Shown one piece after another: positions 24,998-33,596 of a stretch of DNA of 64,000 bases. Positions within the stretch are counted from its first letter, which is position 1, and every line of letters begins with the position of its first letter. Source of the DNA: Vitreoscilla stercoraria DSM 513 (GTDB taxonomy: Bacteria; Pseudomonadota; Gammaproteobacteria; Burkholderiales; Neisseriaceae). The notes under the pieces were generated by a model. It was not told the DNA's origin. It did not search any database and worked only from the letters and a program-made list of their open reading frames with translations. The translations under genes were made by a program, and so were the position numbers. The stretch covers positions 22,452 through 86,451 of the forward strand of contig NZ_KB908029.1 in assembly GCF_000382305.1 (NCBI RefSeq), read 5' to 3'.

Positions 24998-25920
24998 CCA
25001 CCTCAACCAAACCACCCAAACGCCGCATCAATGGCGTCTTGCTTTTGGACAAACCCAAGGGCAAATCCAGCAACACCGCGTTGCAAATCACCAAACGCCT
25101 GTTTCAAGCTGAAAAAGCCGGTCATACTGGGGTACTAGACCCATTGGCAACGGGCTTATTGCCTGTGTGTTTTGGTGAAGCGACCAAATATGCGCAGTAT
25201 TTATTGGATTCGGACAAGGCCTATATTGCCGATTTAAAATTCGGCATCGAAACCACAACAGGCGATGTAGAAGGTGAAGCATCTTCAACCACCGATGTGC
25301 GCATCAATGCCCAACAGTTTCAGGACGCTTGCGTGGCATTTACGCGCTCGTATGAACAAATGCCACCGATGTTTTCTGCTTTGAAACACAATGGCAAGGC
25401 TTTGTACGAATACGCCCGCCAAGGCATTAACATTGAACGCAAACGTCGCACCATCACCATTTACCAAATTGATGTGTTGGCGTTTGACGAAGCGGCTCAA
25501 ACCGCGCAAATTGCTGTGCGCTGCTCAAAAGGCACTTACATTCGCACCTTGGCTGAAGACATCGCCCGTCACGCAGGCTCTTTGGCACATTTGACCGATT
25601 TGCGCCGCACTGCCACAGCAGGTTTTGGTATCGAACACGCTTATAGCATTGAAACATTGGAAAGCTTGAACTTAGAGCAAAAAGATGGTTTATTGTTGCC
25701 ATGCGAGGCTTTGGTGGCACATTTACCTGCCATTACACTGCAAAATGCTGAAATTGAGCGCTTGCAATATGGACAACAGGTGCAAAGCGATGCAATTTGT
25801 GAAATAATATCGCCCTTACGGGTATATGACGATGCGCAGCAATTTATGGGCTTGATCGAAGCGTCTGCTGAAGGCGTATTGAAGGCTTTGCGATTGATGA
25901 GTACTCAGAACAATCTGTAA
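24994..25920 (+). CDS. truB: tRNA pseudouridine(55) synthase
   Basis: 308 aa. It makes the universal pseudouridine 55 in the T-loop of tRNA. Motifs: GVLLLDKPKGKSSN, the catalytic Asp in GHTGVLDPLATGLLP, YEQMPPMFSALKHNGKALYEYAR and RCSKGTYIRTLAEDIA, followed by a short C-terminal PUA-like part. It is followed by rpsO and pnp, the usual truB-rpsO-pnp arrangement. A half DUS lies inside the gene at 25321. Confidence 0.96.
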   Translation: MTTSTKPPKRRINGVLLLDKPKGKSSNTALQITKRLFQAEKAGHTGVLDPLATGLLPVCFGEATKYAQYLLDSDKAYIADLKFGIETTTGDVEGEASSTTDVRINAQQFQDACVAFTRSYEQMPPMFSALKHNGKALYEYARQGINIERKRRTITIYQIDVLAFDEAAQTAQIAVRCSKGTYIRTLAEDIARHAGSLAHLTDLRRTATAGFGIEHAYSIETLESLNLEQKDGLLLPCEALVAHLPAITLQNAEIERLQYGQQVQSDAICEIISPLRVYDDAQQFMGLIEASAEGVLKALRLMSTQNNL

Positions 25921-25927
25921 TTTTTTC

Positions 25928-25976
25928 GGAGACAGCGAGGGTTTCGGCTCTGTTGTCTTGCCGGGCTTGTAGCCCT
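25928..25976 (+). promoter_or_regulatory. Structured rpsO leader, candidate S15 autoregulation site
   Basis: Two hairpins can form between truB and rpsO: GACAG with CTGTTGTC across a G-rich loop, and GGGC-TTGTA-GCCC. S15 leaders in many bacteria carry small stem-loops that bind S15 and repress translation. The match to a known S15 motif cannot be confirmed by eye. Confidence 0.4.
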
Positions 25977-26000
25977 GATATTTAAATGGAGTAATACCAA

Positions 26001-26270
26001 ATGGCTTTGACCGTTGAACAAAAAGCGCAAATCGTTAAAGATTTCCAACGCCAAGAAGGCGACACTGGTTCTAGCGAAGTGCAAGTTGCATTGTTGACTT
26101 TCCGTATCAATGATTTGACTCCTCACTTCAAAGCAAACATCAAAGACCACCACAGCCGTCGTGGTTTGTTGAAAATGGTTAGCCAACGTCGTCGTTTGTT
26201 GAGCTACTTGCGTCGCACTGATGCGGAAACTTACCGCACTTTGATCGGTCGCTTGGGCTTGCGTAAGTAA
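26001..26270 (+). CDS. rpsO: 30S ribosomal protein S15
   Basis: 89 aa. MALTVEQKAQIVKDFQRQEGDTGSSEVQVALLT and DHHSRRGLLKMVSQRRRLLSYLRR are the conserved 16S-binding parts. GGAG precedes the start. A strong terminator separates it from pnp. Confidence 0.98.
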   Translation: MALTVEQKAQIVKDFQRQEGDTGSSEVQVALLTFRINDLTPHFKANIKDHHSRRGLLKMVSQRRRLLSYLRRTDAETYRTLIGRLGLRK

Positions 26271-26279
26271 GATCCTTTT

Positions 26280-26310
26280 AAAGTCGCAACTTCGGTTGCG
26301 ACTTTATTTT
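26280..26310 (+). terminator. Terminator after rpsO
   Basis: AAGTCGCAAC, a TTCG tetraloop, GTTGCGACTT and TATTTT. A 10-bp stem with a stable tetraloop. Confidence 0.9.
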
Positions 26311-26434
26311 CATTTGTATTTTCAAAATCTTGGGGTTAGGCTCTGAATAACTAACCATGCACATCTAGCAATATTTGATATGTGTGCATCATTAGGAATT
26401 CAGGTCGCCACCCAAACCATTCCAAAGGAAACTC

Positions 26435-28549
26435 ATGTTTAACAAATTCGTTAAATCATTCCAATACGGTGATCAAACGGTCACCATCGAAACAGGCGAA
26501 ATCGCACGCCAAGCCACTGCTGCTGTTAAAGTGTCTATGGGTGATACTGTCGTTTTGGTATCAGTGGTTGCAGCTAAAAAAATCAAAGAAGGTCAAGACT
26601 TCTTCCCATTGACTGTGGATTACTTCGAGCGTACTTACGCTGCTGGTAAAATCCCTGGTGGCTTCTTCAAACGTGAAGGCAAACAGTCTGAAAAAGAAAT
26701 TTTGACCAGCCGCTTGATTGACCGCCCAATTCGTCCTTTATTCCCAGAAGGTTTCTACAACGACATCCAAATCATTGCAATGGTGGTGTCTGTAGACCCT
26801 GAAATCGATTCTGACATCCCTGCAATGATTGGTGCTTCTGCTGCTTTGGTTTTGAGCGGCGTGCCTTTCTCAGGCCCTATTGGCGCTGCGCGCGTGGGTT
26901 ATATTGACGGTCAATACGTTACCAACCCAACCAAAGCCCAATTGACTCAAAGCCAATTGGATTTGGTCGTTGCTGGTACTGCCAAAGCCGTATTAATGGT
27001 GGAATCTGAAGCACAAGAATTGTCTGAAGCCATTATGTTGGGCGCAGTAGTACATGGTCACGAGCAATTGCAAACCGTCATCACTGCTATCAATGAATTG
27101 GCTGATGAAGTGAATCCTGCGGTTTGGGAATGGACAGCTCCAGTAGAAAATACTGAGTTAAAAACCAAAGTCCAAGAAATTGCTGGTGCCATTGTGGCTG
27201 AAGCATTCACCATTCGCTCGAAACAAGAACGTTCTGCCAAATTGAACGATGCTTGGGCTGCATTGGAAGCGGCTTTGATCACCGAAGAAAGCAGCACTTT
27301 GGAAGTGAACGAAATCCGCACTTTGTTCAAACATTTGGAAGCGAATGTGGTTCGTACCCAAATTTTGGATGGTCAACCGCGTATTGATGGTCGTGATACA
27401 CGCACCGTACGCCCTATCGACATTCAAACCAGCGTATTGCCACGCACCCACGGTTCGTCTTTGTTCACTCGCGGCGAAACCCAAGCTTTGGCAACCGCTA
27501 CTTTGGGCACACAACGTGACGAGCAAATCATTGATGCTTTGAGTGGCGAATATACAGACCGCTTCATCATGCATTACAACTTCCCTCCATACTCAACAGG
27601 TGAAGTGGGCCGTGTCGGTATTCCGAAACGCCGCGAAATCGGTCATGGCCGTTTGGCAAAACGTGCTTTGATTGCTGTGTTGCCAGCGCAAGAAGATTTC
27701 AACTATACCATGCGTGTGGTGTCTGAAATCACCGAATCTAACGGTTCGTCTTCTATGGCATCTGTTTGTGGCGGTTGCTTGGCATTGTTGTCAGCAGGCG
27801 TACCATTGAAAGCGCACGTTGCGGGCATCGCGATGGGCTTGATTTTGGAAGGCAACAAGTTTGCGGTATTGACTGACATCTTGGGCGACGAAGACCACTT
27901 GGGCGACATGGACTTCAAAGTAGCAGGTACTGAAAACGGCGTGACTGCTTTGCAAATGGACATCAAAATCCAAGGCATTACGCCTGAAATCATGCACATC
28001 GCTTTGGAACAAGCCAAAGAAGGCCGTGCGCACATTTTGGGCTTGATGAAAGATGCAGTGGAAGGTCCTCAAGAAATGTCGACCCATGCACCACGCTTGT
28101 ACACTTTGAAAATCAATCAAGACAAGATTCGTGATGTGATTGGCAAAGGCGGCGAAACCATTCGTGGCATCATCAAAGACACTGGTACTGAAATCAACAT
28201 CGACGACACAGGTACTGTGGTGATTGCAGCAACCACTGCTGAAGCGGGCGAAGCGGCTAAAAAACGCATCGAAGAAATCACGGCTGAGGTGGAAGTGGGC
28301 GCAGTATACGAAGGCACTGTGTTGAAGATTTTGGACAACAACGTTGGCGCGATTGTGTCTGTGATTCCAGGCAAAGATGGCTTGGTACACATCAGCCAAA
28401 TCGCTCACGAACGTGTGAAAAACGTGTCTGATTACTTGCAATTGGGTCAAGTTGTGAAAGTTAAAGCTTTGGAAGTAGACGACCGTGGTCGCATCCGCTT
28501 GTCTATCAAAGCTTTGTTGGACAAACCAGAAGCAGAATCTGCTGAATAA
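26435..28549 (+). CDS. pnp: Polyribonucleotide nucleotidyltransferase (PNPase)
   Basis: 704 aa 3'-5' phosphorolytic exoribonuclease. It has a first RNase PH core from residue 1, an all-helical linker, a second RNase PH core with RTHGSSLFTRGETQALATATLG, a KH domain (IRDVIGKGGETIRGI) and an S1 domain (VGAVYEGTVLKILDNNVGAIV) to the C-terminus. Full length and in frame. Downstream of rpsO with its own likely promoter after the terminator. Confidence 0.97.
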   Translation: MFNKFVKSFQYGDQTVTIETGEIARQATAAVKVSMGDTVVLVSVVAAKKIKEGQDFFPLTVDYFERTYAAGKIPGGFFKREGKQSEKEILTSRLIDRPIRPLFPEGFYNDIQIIAMVVSVDPEIDSDIPAMIGASAALVLSGVPFSGPIGAARVGYIDGQYVTNPTKAQLTQSQLDLVVAGTAKAVLMVESEAQELSEAIMLGAVVHGHEQLQTVITAINELADEVNPAVWEWTAPVENTELKTKVQEIAGAIVAEAFTIRSKQERSAKLNDAWAALEAALITEESSTLEVNEIRTLFKHLEANVVRTQILDGQPRIDGRDTRTVRPIDIQTSVLPRTHGSSLFTRGETQALATATLGTQRDEQIIDALSGEYTDRFIMHYNFPPYSTGEVGRVGIPKRREIGHGRLAKRALIAVLPAQEDFNYTMRVVSEITESNGSSSMASVCGGCLALLSAGVPLKAHVAGIAMGLILEGNKFAVLTDILGDEDHLGDMDFKVAGTENGVTALQMDIKIQGITPEIMHIALEQAKEGRAHILGLMKDAVEGPQEMSTHAPRLYTLKINQDKIRDVIGKGGETIRGIIKDTGTEINIDDTGTVVIAATTAEAGEAAKKRIEEITAEVEVGAVYEGTVLKILDNNVGAIVSVIPGKDGLVHISQIAHERVKNVSDYLQLGQVVKVKALEVDDRGRIRLSIKALLDKPEAESAE

Positions 28550-28567
28550 TTCAGCATTTTGTCACAC

Positions 28568-28596
28568 AAGCCACTCTTTGTAGAGTGGCTTTTTTC
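28568..28596 (+). terminator. Terminator after pnp
   Basis: AAGCCACTC, a 6-base loop, GAGTGGCTT and a T-run. Confidence 0.9.
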
Positions 28597-28606
28597 ATGC
28601 ATAAAG

Positions 28607-28647
28607 TTTACAGGACGCTGAATATCTCTTACAGAAGCGGCCTGTAA
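28607..28647. repeat. Mixed DUS pair after pnp
   Basis: TTTACAGGACGCT and AAGCGGCCTGTAA in opposite orientation, 15 bases apart. Same mixed-variant layout as at 24752. Confidence 0.6.
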
Positions 28648-28783
28648 CAACAGATGACATGACAAAAATCATATTTTAAATAAATTCTTTGAAAACAAAC
28701 AAATATTCTATTGATTTATACCATTAAGATGGATAAAACATGAATATTCATCATCCAATATGGCACTAAAAGGAATCCAGCAT

Positions 28784-29338
28784 ATGTCTTTATGGTCATG
28801 GCAATACTCATTTGGCAAGTGGCTTTCATGGGCTTTCATGGGTGTCAGCATGTATGCTCATGCAGAGGCGACCGTTCACCCTAAAGCCATGTTACAAGCA
28901 CACAATCAAGTACGCGGTGTGGAGAATTTGCCATCATTGACGTGGTCGCCACAATTGACACAATATGCCCAAGAATGGGCACAATATTTGGCTCGCAATA
29001 ACCGCTGCGAAATGCAACACCGTAAAGGCAAAAATAATCCGTTGCAAGCTGGTGAAAACATTTATTGGAGTGGTCCCTTACAATACTCCAATGGCAAACG
29101 CGCTGTGGCATCTGTAAACGACAGACAAGTGGTACAAGACTGGGCGAGCGAAAAAGAATATTATTCTTATAAAAATAATAGCTGTCGCACAGGGGAGCAA
29201 TGTGGACATTACACCCAAATCGTTTGGCGCAATACTCAAAAAGTCGGTTGTGGCGCAGCTTTGTGTTCCGATCAAGGGCAAATTTGGGTTTGTAATTATG
29301 ACCCACCCGGCAATTGGCAAGGTGAGCGCCCTTATTGA
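28784..29338 (+). CDS. Secreted CAP-domain (SCP/PR-1-like) protein
   Basis: 184 aa with a signal peptide (about residues 1-27, ending SMYAHA). The CAP superfamily signatures are present in order: MLQAHNQVRGVENLPSLTW, AGENIYW, CGHYTQIVWRNTQKVGCG and VCNYDPPGNW. The cavity His and Glu residues are present. Four Cys after about residue 135 suggest periplasmic disulfides. Function in bacteria is mostly unknown. I chose the second ATG, which has AAAGGA ten bases upstream. Confidence 0.85.
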   Translation: MSLWSWQYSFGKWLSWAFMGVSMYAHAEATVHPKAMLQAHNQVRGVENLPSLTWSPQLTQYAQEWAQYLARNNRCEMQHRKGKNNPLQAGENIYWSGPLQYSNGKRAVASVNDRQVVQDWASEKEYYSYKNNSCRTGEQCGHYTQIVWRNTQKVGCGAALCSDQGQIWVCNYDPPGNWQGERPY

Positions 29339-29875
29339 ATTGAGGTCACTATTTCAATCAGCATTAAACATAATAAAATAGTATGGAGAGACAAAAAATA
29401 CAGCGGTATTGGCAAACAAAATTCTCTACCAATCATCCGACTTCATATAAATTAATACGATATTAATAATGGTGCAATGCACAAATGCAATTAAATACAA
29501 TTTGATTGTAAAACAAGACACGACATATATAAAATAACTATGCTTAATGATGGACACTGACAACGATTTTTATATAAAATTAACATGAGTATATTAATCG
29601 GTGTCATGGTGATTTGGATGGTTTTGTAATTTAATATCAAGAAAATTTTAAAAGTAAGAGGATTATCAAAACAATCCTCATTCAATTAGAATAAAATCCA
29701 AAAAAATCTCGCAATCTGCATATTTTTTTCTTAAAAAATACCTGTTTCATAGTCAGTTACATTGACTGAAAAGCTGTGAAGGTCGATACTCTCAACGTTT
29801 CATAAAAGCAAATGGTTTATCAAGGCTGCGACACACAAACAGCCTAACCAATTAACTCAAGCAAGGAGCTCTATA
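29339..29875. other. 537-bp AT-rich region before icd
   Basis: No convincing gene. It contains a 7-bp hairpin GAGGATT/AATCCTC (29658-29679), two tiny frames (14 and 22 codons, without ribosome sites) and long A/T runs. The icd promoter probably lies in the last 150 bp. Confidence 0.5.
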
Positions 29876-32107
29876 ATGACTGGTGAAAAGTCAACCATCT
29901 TTTATACAATGACCGATGAAGCGCCATTGTTGGCCACTTACTCGTTCCTTCCTATTGTCGAGACTTTCACACAGCCTGCTGGTGTTGAAATTATCAAAAG
30001 CGACATCTCTGTTGCCGCTCGTGTTTTGGCTGAGTTTTCAGAATTTTTGACTGAAGAGCAAAAAGTAGAAGACACTTTGGCCAAATTGGGCAAATTGACT
30101 CAAAACCCAGACACCAACATCATCAAATTGCCTAACATCAGTGCTTCTGTAGCGCAATTGACTGCTTGTGTCAAAGAATTGCAAGCCAAAGGCTACAACA
30201 TTCCTAGCTACCCAGAAAATCCAACGACTGATGAAGAAAAAGCCATCAAGACACGTTTTGGTAAATGTTTGGGTTCTGCGGTGAATCCTGTATTGCGTGA
30301 AGGCAACTCTGACCGCCGTGCACCTGCTGCAGTGAAAAACTATGCGAAAAAACACCCTCATTCTATGGGTGAATGGAAACCTTGGTCACAAACCCATGTA
30401 TCGCACATGCAAGAAGGCGACTTCTACCACGGTGAAAAATCCATCACTTTAGACCGTGCTCGCAACGTACGCATGGAGTTGGTGACTGAAGCTGGCGAAA
30501 CCATCGTATTAAAAGAAAAAGTGGCGTTGCAAGACAAAGAAATCATTGACTCAATGTTCATGAGCAAAAAAGCTTTGTGCGACTTCTACGAAAAAGAATT
30601 AGAAGATTGCAAAGAATCAGGCATTTTGTTCTCATTGCACGTGAAAGCGACCATGATGAAGGTATCACACCCTATCGTGTTCGGTCACTGTGTCAAAATC
30701 TATTACAAAGATGCGTTTGAAAAACACGGTAAATTGTTCGACGAATTAGGTGTGAACGTCAACAATGGTATGGCGGGTTTGTACGAAAAAATCGAAACCT
30801 TGCCAACTAGCCAACGCGAAGAAATCATCCGTGATTTGCATGCTTGTCAAGAAAACCGCCCTGCTTTGGCGATGGTTGACTCTGCCAAAGGCATCACCAA
30901 CTTCCATTCTCCTAACGATGTGATTGTGGATGCCTCTATGCCTGCGATGATTCGTGGCGGCGGTAAAATGTGGGCAGCAGATGGCAAGCCTTACGATTGT
31001 AAAGCGGTCATGCCTGAATCTACGTTTGCACGTATTTACCAAGAAATGATTAATTTCTGCAAATGGCATGGCAACTTTGACCCTAAAACCATGGGTACCG
31101 TACCTAACGTGGGCTTGATGGCGCAAAAAGCAGAAGAATACGGTTCACACGACAAAACTTACGAAGTGCCTGCTGCTGGTGTTGCTAACATCACCGACAT
31201 TGAAACTGGCGAAGTATTGTTGTCTCAAAACGTAGAAGCTGGCGACATCTGGCGTATGTGTCAAGTCAAAGACGCTCCAGTACAAGACTGGGTGAAATTG
31301 GCTGTGACGCGCGCTCGCAACTCTGGCATGCCAGCAATTTTCTGGTTGGACCCATACCGTCCACATGAAAATGAATTGATCAAAAAAGTAGAAACTTACT
31401 TGCAAGACCACAACACTGAAGGCTTGGACATCCAAATCATGTCTCAAGTACGTGCAATGCGCTTTACTTTAGAACGTGTGGCGCGCGGTTTGGATACCAT
31501 TTCTGTGACTGGTAACATCTTGCGTGACTACTTAACCGACTTGTTCCCGATTATGGAATTGGGTACTTCTGCGAAAATGTTGTCTATCGTGCCTTTGATG
31601 GCAGGTGGCGGCATGTACGAAACAGGCGCAGGTGGTTCAGCACCGAAACACGTACAACAATTGGTAGAAGAAAACCATTTGCGTTGGGACTCTTTGGGTG
31701 AATTCTTGGCTTTGGCGGTATCTTTGGAAGAGTTGGGCATCAAAGAAAATAATTCTAAAGCCAAATTGATTGCTAAGACTTTGGACCAAGCAACGGGTCA
31801 ATTATTGGACAACGACAAATCGCCTTCACGTCGCACTGGTGAATTGGACAACCGTGGCAGCCATTTCTACTTGGCCAAATATTGGGCAGAAGCTTTGGCA
31901 GCACAAGACGAAGATGCTGAGTTGAAAGCACAATTTGCGCCTTTGGCAAAAGCTTTGGCTGAAAACGAAGACAAAATCGTGGCTGAATTGTCTGCGGTTC
32001 AAGGTCAAGGCGTGGACATCGGTGGTTACTACAAAATCGATCCAGTAAAAGTAGAAGCGATTATGCGCCCTAGCGCGACTTTGAACGCGGCTTTGTCTGC
32101 AATCTAA
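29876..32107 (+). CDS. icd: Monomeric NADP-dependent isocitrate dehydrogenase
   Basis: 743 aa, the length of the monomeric class (unrelated in size to the 416-aa dimeric enzyme). MTGEKSTIFYTMTDEAPLLATYSFLPI, GSAVNPVLREGNSDRRAPAAVKNYAKKHPH (substrate binding) and WLDPYRPHENELIKKVETYL are class motifs. A TCA cycle enzyme making NADPH and 2-oxoglutarate. AAGGAG precedes the start and a strong hairpin terminator follows. Confidence 0.96.
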   Translation: MTGEKSTIFYTMTDEAPLLATYSFLPIVETFTQPAGVEIIKSDISVAARVLAEFSEFLTEEQKVEDTLAKLGKLTQNPDTNIIKLPNISASVAQLTACVKELQAKGYNIPSYPENPTTDEEKAIKTRFGKCLGSAVNPVLREGNSDRRAPAAVKNYAKKHPHSMGEWKPWSQTHVSHMQEGDFYHGEKSITLDRARNVRMELVTEAGETIVLKEKVALQDKEIIDSMFMSKKALCDFYEKELEDCKESGILFSLHVKATMMKVSHPIVFGHCVKIYYKDAFEKHGKLFDELGVNVNNGMAGLYEKIETLPTSQREEIIRDLHACQENRPALAMVDSAKGITNFHSPNDVIVDASMPAMIRGGGKMWAADGKPYDCKAVMPESTFARIYQEMINFCKWHGNFDPKTMGTVPNVGLMAQKAEEYGSHDKTYEVPAAGVANITDIETGEVLLSQNVEAGDIWRMCQVKDAPVQDWVKLAVTRARNSGMPAIFWLDPYRPHENELIKKVETYLQDHNTEGLDIQIMSQVRAMRFTLERVARGLDTISVTGNILRDYLTDLFPIMELGTSAKMLSIVPLMAGGGMYETGAGGSAPKHVQQLVEENHLRWDSLGEFLALAVSLEELGIKENNSKAKLIAKTLDQATGQLLDNDKSPSRRTGELDNRGSHFYLAKYWAEALAAQDEDAELKAQFAPLAKALAENEDKIVAELSAVQGQGVDIGGYYKIDPVKVEAIMRPSATLNAALSAI

Positions 32108-32127
32108 GCAATATTTTCGTATTATCC

Positions 32128-32160
32128 AAAGCCGATGTGTTCGCACATCGGCTTTTTTTT
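32128..32160 (+). terminator. Terminator after icd
   Basis: AAAGCCGATGTG, a TTCG loop, CACATCGGCTTT and more T residues. Confidence 0.92.
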
Positions 32161-32241
32161 ATCTCTGATTGACGCAATCATAGACATGCTACTCAAGCAA
32201 ATTGACACCTAAATGAATCTTGAAAATACAGTGATATTTTA

Positions 32242-32255
32242 TTTACAGGACGCTT
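32242..32255 (-). repeat. Single DUS-type repeat
   Basis: TTTACAGGACGCTT, unpaired, between icd and the caspase-like gene. Confidence 0.75.
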
Positions 32256-32324
32256 CATATTAGAGATTGCCAATGCCAATGCATTGGTATTAATATGCCA
32301 TATCACTAAAAATGAGAAAACATC

Positions 32325-32927
32325 ATGAGCGGCTCACAACCAAAATTGCGTCATGTATTTTGTTTAGAAGGCGATTGGAACAGCGATTTGCGCGCACAAA
32401 GTTCGATTTTGGCTGGCTTGGAATTGGTCAAATCCATTAACGACATCGACTACATTTACAAAACCTGCATCACCAGCGAAGAATTTTATCAACGTTTGGA
32501 CTGTCTGCTAGCAGGAAGTCATACTGAGCGCTCAAAATACGGCAAATTCAAAATTGTCTATTTGGCATTTCATGGCAACGAAGGCTGTTTGTATTTAAGT
32601 GAAAATTCCGAACAAAGCATAGAATTAAATGATTTTGTCGAACGTTATGCAGGCTGCTTCAGCGGCAAAATCATCCATTTTGGCAGTTGTGAAACCTTGA
32701 ATTTACCAGAAGCCGAGTTACGCCAACTCTTGCGTCAATTGGATGCCGATGCCTTGGTCGGTTACACTACTGAAATTGATTTTTTATCCAGTACCTTAGT
32801 GGATTTGTTATTTTTTGAAATCTGCCAAGCTTATACCACCATGTCAGCCATTAAAAGCAATATGTTTAAAAAATATGCTGGCTTGTGTGCAGATTTGGGA
32901 TTTGTAATGGTACACCGATCATCATGA
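32325..32927 (+). CDS. Caspase/CHAT-like protein of the DUF6642 type
   Basis: 200 aa, soluble, no signal peptide. The start HVFCLEGDWNSDLRAQSSIL matches my recollection of DUF6642 proteins. It has a His-Cys arrangement as in clan CD peptidases: FKIVYLAFHGNEGCLYL (His at about 85) and GKIIHFGSCETLNL (Cys at about 126), each at the end of a hydrophobic strand. VGYTTEIDFLSS follows where such proteins have the next core strand. Peptidase activity is inference. It stands alone and may act in stress or defence. Confidence 0.6.
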   Translation: MSGSQPKLRHVFCLEGDWNSDLRAQSSILAGLELVKSINDIDYIYKTCITSEEFYQRLDCLLAGSHTERSKYGKFKIVYLAFHGNEGCLYLSENSEQSIELNDFVERYAGCFSGKIIHFGSCETLNLPEAELRQLLRQLDADALVGYTTEIDFLSSTLVDLLFFEICQAYTTMSAIKSNMFKKYAGLCADLGFVMVHRSS

Positions 32928-32938
32928 CCGTCCTGTAA
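32927..32938 (+). repeat. Degenerate DUS copy
   Basis: ACCGTCCTGTAA directly after the caspase-like gene stop; the first half has drifted from the consensus. Confidence 0.5.
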
Positions 32939-32969
32939 CCATCCAAACTGACCATTAAGGATACCAAAC

Positions 32970-33506
32970 ATGAAACCTTCACGACTGTTACAACCTGTAT
33001 TCATCAGTGGATTAAGCTTGTATCTGTTCAGCCCCATGGCTTTTGCCGACACCTCACAACATCCTACTTACCGCTACGCCCAACACCACCATTTTGATGT
33101 TTTTTATCAAGATTTCAAAACCGCTTTACAACACGAAGACAAACATGCCGTTTTTAAAATGACTCAAATGCCTTTTGTTTGTCATGCTATCGAATGTGGT
33201 GCTTTGTCGCGTGAAAATGGCGAAGAATATGATAAAAGCAAAGATTTGAGCATGCACAATCAAAAAGAGTTTTTACAAAAATACAACCAAGTCTTCACCA
33301 TGCGCATGCAAGACTTCATGCGTGGAAAATTTATGAATTTACATGAAGCAGGCGATGATGAAAACGTGCGCCAGTTTTTTTCCCAAACCGAGCAAGTATT
33401 GCAAAGCTTTTATCAAGACTCTGACTACAATGAATCCGATGTGTTTAGCTTTGATGTGAACAATCAAGGCAAATACCAATTGCAAAGTATTCCTTATCGT
33501 CCTTAA
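32970..33506 (+). CDS. Secreted protein of unknown function
   Basis: 178 aa. The signal peptide MKPSRLLQPVFISGLSLYLF...AFA is cleaved near residue 26. The mature part is helical and hydrophilic, with two Cys (FVCHAIECG) that could form a disulfide. The region YQDFKTALQHEDKHAVFKMTQMPF resembles the SnoaL/DUF4440-type periplasmic fold (small alpha+beta cup), but I cannot assign it. AAGGA precedes the start. A DUS copy follows the stop. Confidence 0.7.
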   Translation: MKPSRLLQPVFISGLSLYLFSPMAFADTSQHPTYRYAQHHHFDVFYQDFKTALQHEDKHAVFKMTQMPFVCHAIECGALSRENGEEYDKSKDLSMHNQKEFLQKYNQVFTMRMQDFMRGKFMNLHEAGDDENVRQFFSQTEQVLQSFYQDSDYNESDVFSFDVNNQGKYQLQSIPYRP

Positions 33507-33512
33507 AAAGGG

Positions 33513-33526
33513 TTTACAGGACGCTT
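33513..33526 (-). repeat. Single DUS-type repeat
   Basis: TTTACAGGACGCTT just after the secreted protein gene; no partner arm nearby. Confidence 0.75.
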
Positions 33527-33596
33527 TAAAATATGCCATTTACCAATGATTGATTGGTACAAATGGCATATTTATTTTGCATGAAACGGATGAAGA

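Noticed and set aside
29585..29629. 14-codon hydrophobic frame MSILIGVMVIWMVL upstream of icd
   Set aside because: No ribosome-binding site, AT-rich context and no neighbour that would explain it; a chance frame is more likely.
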